A stretch of 64,000 nt of DNA from Diploscapter coronatus (lineage: Eukaryota > Nematoda > Chromadorea > Rhabditida > Rhabditidae). The stretch covers positions 51,483,201 to 51,547,200 of the forward strand of contig OZ038422.1 in assembly GCA_964036155.1 (NCBI GenBank), read 5' to 3'. Below the pieces are notes generated by a model. It saw nothing but the letters and a program-made list of their open reading frames with translations. It had not been told where the DNA came from and made no database searches. Of this stretch, positions 57,571 to 64,000 are shown one piece after another; within the stretch, counting starts at the first letter, position 1; each line of letters opens with the position of its first letter. The translations under genes were made by a program, and so were the position numbers.

Positions 57571-59714
57571 AAACTCAAATCATCAACCTACAAGAAGTCG
57601 AAACATCAATAAATTATCGAATTACCGAATTACAAAATGCCAGTATTACACTGCCTAAATGTCAATCTCTGATAGTCATCTGAAAAATTCTGCACAACTT
57701 GTCTTCTACCTACCCATTTTCATAATCTCTAGAACTTATTGAATATCCTAATCTTACCCAATTTTATCTGCTTTTCATAATCGCTGAGATTTCTTGCTAT
57801 CCTTCAATCTACTTTACCCTTACCTAAGTATTACGGTAATTAGAGAGCAAGTTAGAGGCCGCTCATCTCCCCTTTTGTACTTGTCCAATTGACAAGGCCA
57901 GCTGGTCAGTAGACGAATATGAAAGGTTAAAAACGACTAGGTCCTTCCGTAGCGCATAGTAATCTCTAATTAATTTCCGATTACCTACAATTGATAGGCG
58001 TTCTAATATTTTGTGGATCACTTTTTGTAAACGGCATTATCTTTCGACATTTTTCTTTACCTTAGATAGGCTTTATGGACCATCAGGACTTCTTTGACCA
58101 AATCTTGTAAAACTATGAAACAACCTAATTTTGCATATTATGATGAAATTCAAACTTTCAAAAGATGTTATTTTTTCCTAATCAAAAGATTTTTCATACC
58201 TCGGTGCTTTCGACCTGTGATTACTTTTCATTCTAGACATTTCTGTAGTATTTCCGACATATTTACAACTCTCATTTTGTCTTTGCTCCCGGCCTTCATA
58301 TATCCTGTCATTGTCACATTCCCAACCGCTCTATGTGCCTTTTCCTTGCTAAGTCACCGCTCTCTTTTCTTTGTGAGTTTTCGTCCGACAAACTCTGCAA
58401 ATCCTCTGAGCGAATTACGCAATTAGTCAATCAACCGATTAGGCTAGACTTTATTATCTACAAAGATAAGTAATGATTCGAGCGCCATTTATATTTTTAG
58501 AAGTTAAGAATAGTTGTTTGAGATTTTATAAATTTATGATATGTTTTACAATTTAGGAAATTTCGAAATCAATTTCAATCTGTGTTCACCTAAATTTTAA
58601 TAATTTTGTTATTGAATAAACCAAAATTGCTCCACATTTTATTCAAAATCAATACGTTTCAAAAATTCATTTATATTGACAAAAATTTCTGACATTGATA
58701 ATCTTTCCAAATTTGACAACGATATAAAAGTCTTTAAGTTTATGACTTTACGACAACTAATTTGTGCGCATTATAAAACTTTCGATCAGCAACTCTTATT
58801 AATGAGTGCTGATCATAAAGCTCTCATAAATATGGCTAGTAAAAGTGGTTGTATAAGAACCCTAAAATGGGGGCTGTATAATTCTAAATGCGCGTCCGCA
58901 CGGTACCTCTCGACTTTAGCCTTAAAATTCAGAACCGTAAAATTTTAAGCTCCTCAAATTTTACAATCCCTCAACTTTATAGGCGATTATGTAGATTATT
59001 GCCTAAAAATTTCTCATTTTAAACCTAAAATCATATGAAATTTGTCCGTAAATGATGGAATTTCAAAATAAAATGATATCAACACGGTTAATGATAATCC
59101 ATAAAAACTGAGTGACTTGACTCTTTGAAAACAACTAATTTTTAGGACGCTAATAATAATTTGTCCATGCACGCCAATTTTATAACTTTAAAGTGTCTGC
59201 ATCTTTTCCAGTCTGTTAAATTCGAATACTATTCCGCCGAGCCAATATTATAGGATTAGTTTATCTTTACGGCTACCTCTCATCAAATCTGCTTCTCTGA
59301 CCCTCTCTCTTGAATCGGCGTTATGGTCTAGTTCCTCATTGATATTTCTCTTTCTCTATGATCTCTCGCATTTTATTGCCTTTATTGCAATCCCTAAATG
59401 ATGTATTTAGCATCTAATTATGATGCTCTAGTAGCACTAAAACTTCCATCTTATATCATTCACCTTTTTCTTATTTTAGGGCCCAAAATACTAACTACTT
59501 CCTTCCATTCATAAAAAATGAATCACTAAATTTTTATTTCAAATATTTAATCGGTAAATTTAATTTTAGTAAGTTTTCGCCTTCTTGAATTTTTTATGAA
59601 ATATTTTTACGGTCCACCTTAACATCATTACTTTTGAAACTATGTTGATTACCAAAACGCACGCTTATTGATTCAACTGTAAATTTTCATTCCTTGTATA
59701 TTCTTTCTAAACCT

Positions 59715-60061
59715 ACTAGGAGAGTTTTTCAGGTGTTAACTCTCAAATTTGCTGATTTTTCGCCATAGGGGTATTCCATGACACTGATCACAGATTTTAA
59801 ATCAGAAAGTGGCCGATTGGACTCGCTCGTGCAGGAAACTCTGAAAACAGCCTTATTCCATCGAGAAATAATGTACGATGATTTGTAAATTCAATTTTAT
59901 ATGCAACTTTTTTGCATTATGCAAACGATTTTTGAATTTTCTTGCGTGAGCGGGCTCAATTGAGCACTTTCTGGTTTCCGATTCGCGATCAGCGTAATGA
60001 AATACCCCTATGGTGAAAAAATCAGCAAATTCGAGAGTTAACACCTAAAAAACTTCTAGAT
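59715..60061. repeat. 347-bp foldback MITE
   Basis: The left arm (AGGTGTTAACTCTC, TTTGCTGATTTTT, CCATAGGGGTATT) is repeated inverted at the right end. Weaker arm similarity continues inward through GAAAGTG and GCTCG(T/C)GCA. No coding capacity. Confidence 0.75.
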
Positions 60062-60950
60062 AGTTTTCTCATTTGAAATTCTATCCTTTAATTCAAACTG
60101 CGGTAGATATTACAAAAACCAGATCCAAAAATAGTTTTCGGTACTTGAAATGCGCCCCGCCGACACGGCAAACGACCGTATCAAATTACTTTTCCATCAA
60201 TCTCTGCTGCTGCACCCAAGGGCTGATTTCTCTAGCTCTCCTAGATCTGCTTTATCTTTCCTCTAACAAATCTCCTATATCTTCAGCCTCTTGACTGTCA
60301 CATATACCTAGCTGTTTAGAATAGGACAATATTAACTCAACTGGATAGAGACCTCTTCAAAGTGGGTACAGTCATTGCGGTCATTGAGAGGGGATAGTTG
60401 ACAGATTTAGGTCACTTATATTTTTGTCAGAAATTGATATTTTCTAAATTTTTGCAGTATTCAAGAAAAAAGTTCTGCGTTTCTTGGATTTATACGAGAA
60501 CTCATTTCGTCTTCTTTTCAATTTAACTTTTTGTGTTGTTAGGTTTCATTTACAACAAATGTATTGATAGGTTTTTTCCATAGAAGTTTCAAAGAAGTGA
60601 ATATGAAAATAGTCATCATTTCTAGATACTGGTTTTTCATTGGATATTTATAAGATTTTTTCTCAGAAATTGAACGAGGCCTTGTCATAGGGATTTTAAG
60701 ATTGTAGTCAACAAATTTCTAGCTTCTCATATTTAAAATCGCAAGATGTTATTTTAGAGTTTTCGAAGAATAAAGTAAAAAATCAGATTAGTGTACTCCA
60801 CAAAAATGACAAAGATTTGCAAAATTCTAGTCTTCTTAAGCATCCTTATCCGAAATTTTCAATTAAATAGAAACTGATACAGGTGAACCTTGTGCACTTT
60901 TGGGATAATCTGATGGTAATAACTTAAATAAAGAATAAACAATGTCCAAA

Positions 60951-61115
60951 CCTAGGCAGGGCCTAAGCCAGATCGTTCGAGCGTACCTCCCTTTAGCCAA
61001 AATATTCTGTCAAAGCCTTGATGCGTACCCCCTATGTATCGACTTTCTATAGAAAAAAGTTTGATTTGTGTGCCCCCTCCCCTATATTTTTTGTATTGAC
61101 TGAAAGTGTTTAGGT
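60951..61115. repeat. dispersed repeat, long copy
   Basis: Reverse-orientation relative of 23236-23361, sharing CAGGGCCTAAGCCAGATCGT, CGAGCGTAC and TTTCTATAGA. It includes about 40 central bases missing from the other copy. Confidence 0.7.
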
Positions 61116-63756
61116 CTGATAGTGTCAAAGAGTATTAATTTTGGATGATTTTGAGATTATCGATACTTCCCACTTTGACCAGAATATAAACCTTCGGATA
61201 AGTTACCATGGGAACGATTAGTTTCCGGATTATGACCTATTATATCAGGTGTCATCTTACGCCTATCATGATCATTAGAATGCTGATGATAACCCTTTAG
61301 ATCGACTTCGGATTATATTTCGGATTTAGATGATAGATGAAGTTAAGCTTGCAACTCCACGAAATAATATTGTCTCAGATAGATCGTAACTATCTTGCAA
61401 GTTCTTGATTCAATATCTTGTTGCTTATCGTATTTTGTATGCTAAAGTAGTTTTCCAAATATAAATATTTAGCTTTGTCATTTATCAATGTCGAACTCAA
61501 ATTAGTCTCCAGAGATTTCTGTAATCTTTCGATAATTGGCTCGTTAGTTATCCCTTTTAGCTTACGCAATTTGAGAGATTCAAAGCGAACGGGGTTCGTT
61601 GATAATTAGGAATACGATAATTCAAACTCTAAATCATACACTACAAATTTATTCGTGTCCAATTATTACATTTCAATGATAATTCTCCGAAATTATTTGT
61701 AGACTTGTTAAAAGTAAAATCAAATCTAACTAATTACCACTGAATCGCAATTTCCTCACCAGCATCTGCTAATCGATTACAAATTCGCTATAATTCCAAA
61801 TTTAGCAGCGGAAATCGTGATGTAATCTGTATACACGAAATCGATTATCTCACATTTTCCCGCTCGATCAAAAATTCCCCGAAAATCAATAGAATTAAAT
61901 GAAACTACACGTTTTTCCCCCAAATTTTCAACGATATTCCCCTGGATAGTTAACAAATATCATCAAAATCGATAAAATTAGCGAAAAATACTCTCGTTTC
62001 TTTTTTGTCTCGAAATATTCCACGCTATTTCTTAAATTTCTTTGGCGACAAATTTCGAAGCGTGACATTCCTCGCATTGCACGGCAATTAGCCAATCCGA
62101 ACAAAGATACGGTCTCGTTTATTTTTCTCTTATTCTTCCATACTATTTTTCCAGTTTTCATCTCTCTAATCCTAATAATTCCCAAAACTATTTCCCAATT
62201 ATATTTCTCTAACACATCTCAAAACCATGTGCTATCTAAGATTCTAATCTCCCACATATCTGACTTCATGTGTTGATACATACTGTCACTTTGCGCTGTT
62301 CATTCAAGATCTCATTCACTTTAAATTTGTCATTTAATAATTCTTTCGGTATCCGAATTTCCTATGACATTCTCAGACATAATTTCTAATCTCAAAAATT
62401 CTCTTTTTTCTCGAATTTTTATTTTATTCGATATTTTCCCAACCCCTAGCCTCTACCTATCAAGTCTGATTTCCGTATATGTTAATGCGATAAGCGATCG
62501 GACCGCCTTCCAAAAACTGTCAGATTGTTTTCTGTTCTATTTTTATGACCATAATATTTGATTCTCTGATGCAAACTTCGACTTGTTGCTTGTTTTGATT
62601 TGGAACTGGTTTTAAAACTTTGAAGATTATTAAGGTTTCATTAGAAATTGCTTTATCACCCAAAATTCCTATTAAAATAACTTTATTAATTTCAAGTTAT
62701 ATTTAAATTTAACTTTCAGAAAAATTGGCTTTAAAATTTCAGAGATAAACTTTGCATTCAGTATAGATGATTTCATGCTGATATATGCCTCTAAATAATT
62801 TACCATTTTATAAATACCATTCATCTAATTGGACTTACTCTAGATCGGATTCAAATTCATTAATTTTAAATGTTCTAAATTCCAACCTGAACTTCAAGTA
62901 AATAACATTTCCTAAAGTTTAAATTATTTATCACTTTACCATAATTTGTCCTTTTCAAAAGTTTACATCTGCGCATTTTCACTCCCTCAACTTCTTGGAA
63001 CTAATTTTCGTTATCTCCACCTTAAGGCAAAAAAACCATTTTTAATTCCGAGGAAAAATCTCCACTCAAAAATTCAAAATTTCACCTGCAAAATTGTTAT
63101 CATTTCTTCGGAGATTTTTGACCTATCTCAAACATCTTAGGTAAAGGAAATTTCATATCTAGTATAAAAAGATAGACCTTTAAAATCACCAGGTATATAA
63201 GTTGGTCATTTCTGAAATATCAATATCTCCCAAATACCCAAGTTCTTAGCATTTCTAAATTCATGGAAACAAAACCAGAAGGCCTGTTCAGATTCTATTC
63301 AAATTATCTTAGATCTAACTTTTTCAATGTTTTAAAATCTCTATATCATGCCGAGGAATAGGATATACACACCGTTTTAGATATCAAAATTCAAAATCTC
63401 TACCTTCATCGCATATGCAATTTCACTTCAGCAAAGCATATACTTGTAATTTCCTGAAATCGGTAACTCATATGATACGCTTGACGCAAGTATGAACTTC
63501 TCCAAAAATCATTTCCTTCGAAAAAAGTTAAAAAATCGGCAATTACGGTAGTCTTTCAATAGAATTTTTGGATTGAAGATACGAAACTTTTTAATTAATC
63601 GTTAAAGTCACGAAGAAGATTTTTGACGTAAGTTCGGGATAAGTTCAGGATATGATCTGGGTATGATGTTACTCAAAATCTCCTATAAAAATTGAAAGTT
63701 CATTGTAGAATCATCAGAACTAGCATATTTTAGATTTTTACATTTTATCACATGAG

Positions 63757-63850
63757 TAGAGCCCGCAAGTGATTTTCGGAAATTTACACCATTGAATCAA
63801 GCTAGTTTTGGGAAGCAATGAGCTGTTTTACTCTTTCCTATTCGATGCTC
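63757..63850. repeat. partial second copy of the TA-bounded MITE
   Basis: Begins TAGAGCCCGCAAGTGATTTT and shares ACACCATTGAATCA and GTTTTGGGA with the inverse of 28816-28983. The far end is lost or diverged. Confidence 0.6.
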
Positions 63851-64000
63851 CTATCAAAAGTTGTGCATTGCGTACTTTTGAAAACAGCGACTTTCAAACT
63901 GATTGCGGCAATTTGTGAAATTGTATTTTTTTATTCAGAAATATGTAGCAAGATCAAAATTATCGTAAATTTGCGCAGGCTTTGTTGGACACCATTTTTT

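Larger units (their letters stand above)
57571..64000. other. 6.4-kb region without a supported gene
   Basis: AT-rich, with repeats at 59715-60061, 60951-61115 and 63757-63850. Open frames such as 58094-58426, 58676-58948 and 61928-62215 have no splice context or recognisable motif. It could be a long intron or intergenic spacer continuing beyond the window. Confidence 0.4.

Noticed and set aside
61928..62215. 95-codon minus-strand frame
   Set aside because: No signal sequence, motif or splice partner; composition fits intergenic DNA.

Overview
The window reads as nuclear DNA of a free-living rhabditid nematode, in or near the genus Caenorhabditis. The sequence is AT-rich. Genes are split into small exons by many introns of about 40-60 nt with TTTTCAG-type acceptors, and several start codons lie just downstream of an acceptor-like site with no coding exon before it, as expected for spliced-leader trans-splicing. 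The adjacent chw-1 and egl-9 orthologues match a neighbourhood known from C. elegans chromosome V. The species cannot be named from sequence alone. All exon models are hand-built: splice phases were checked and every complete model closes to an uninterrupted frame.

Left part (1-12,300): a 431-aa seven-helix receptor on the minus strand (1059-3039); a 78-aa Pro/Tyr-rich secreted peptide precursor on the plus strand (3815-4198); a second seven-helix receptor of 332 aa on the minus strand (4839-7368); and an acid ceramidase of 396 aa on the minus strand (9618-12041) with its catalytic residues and cysteines intact. GATA-type sites upstream of the ceramidase suggest intestinal expression.

Middle (12,300-31,900): gene-poor. 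It holds a 134-aa secreted protein of unknown family (22443-23716), a minus-strand gene with two ShKT domains whose 5' end I could not find (24738-26106), a tight cluster of three ACTGATAA sites (27380-27423) and several MITE-like repeats.

Right part (31,929-64,000): chw-1, a Chp/Wrch-type Rho GTPase (31929-35091), carries a small secreted-peptide gene on the opposite strand inside its second intron (32762-33204). egl-9, the HIF prolyl hydroxylase (43700-51058, 754 aa), has a MYND finger and a complete 2-oxoglutarate dioxygenase site. A 1.67-kb TTAA-flanked foldback element lies immediately before the egl-9 start. Egl-9 intron 6 contains five HIF-type TACGTG cores. Convergent to egl-9 is a C19orf47-like SAM-domain gene (52550-55764), then a 72-aa orphan gene (56788-57570). 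The last 6.4 kb shows only repeats and no gene I can support.

Working together: EGL-9 is the oxygen-dependent negative regulator of HIF-1, and the HIF-type sites in its own intron fit a feedback loop. The receptors, secreted peptides, ShKT protein and ceramidase look like independent environmental or gut-facing genes. No tRNA, rRNA, CRISPR array or bacterial-type operon was seen.
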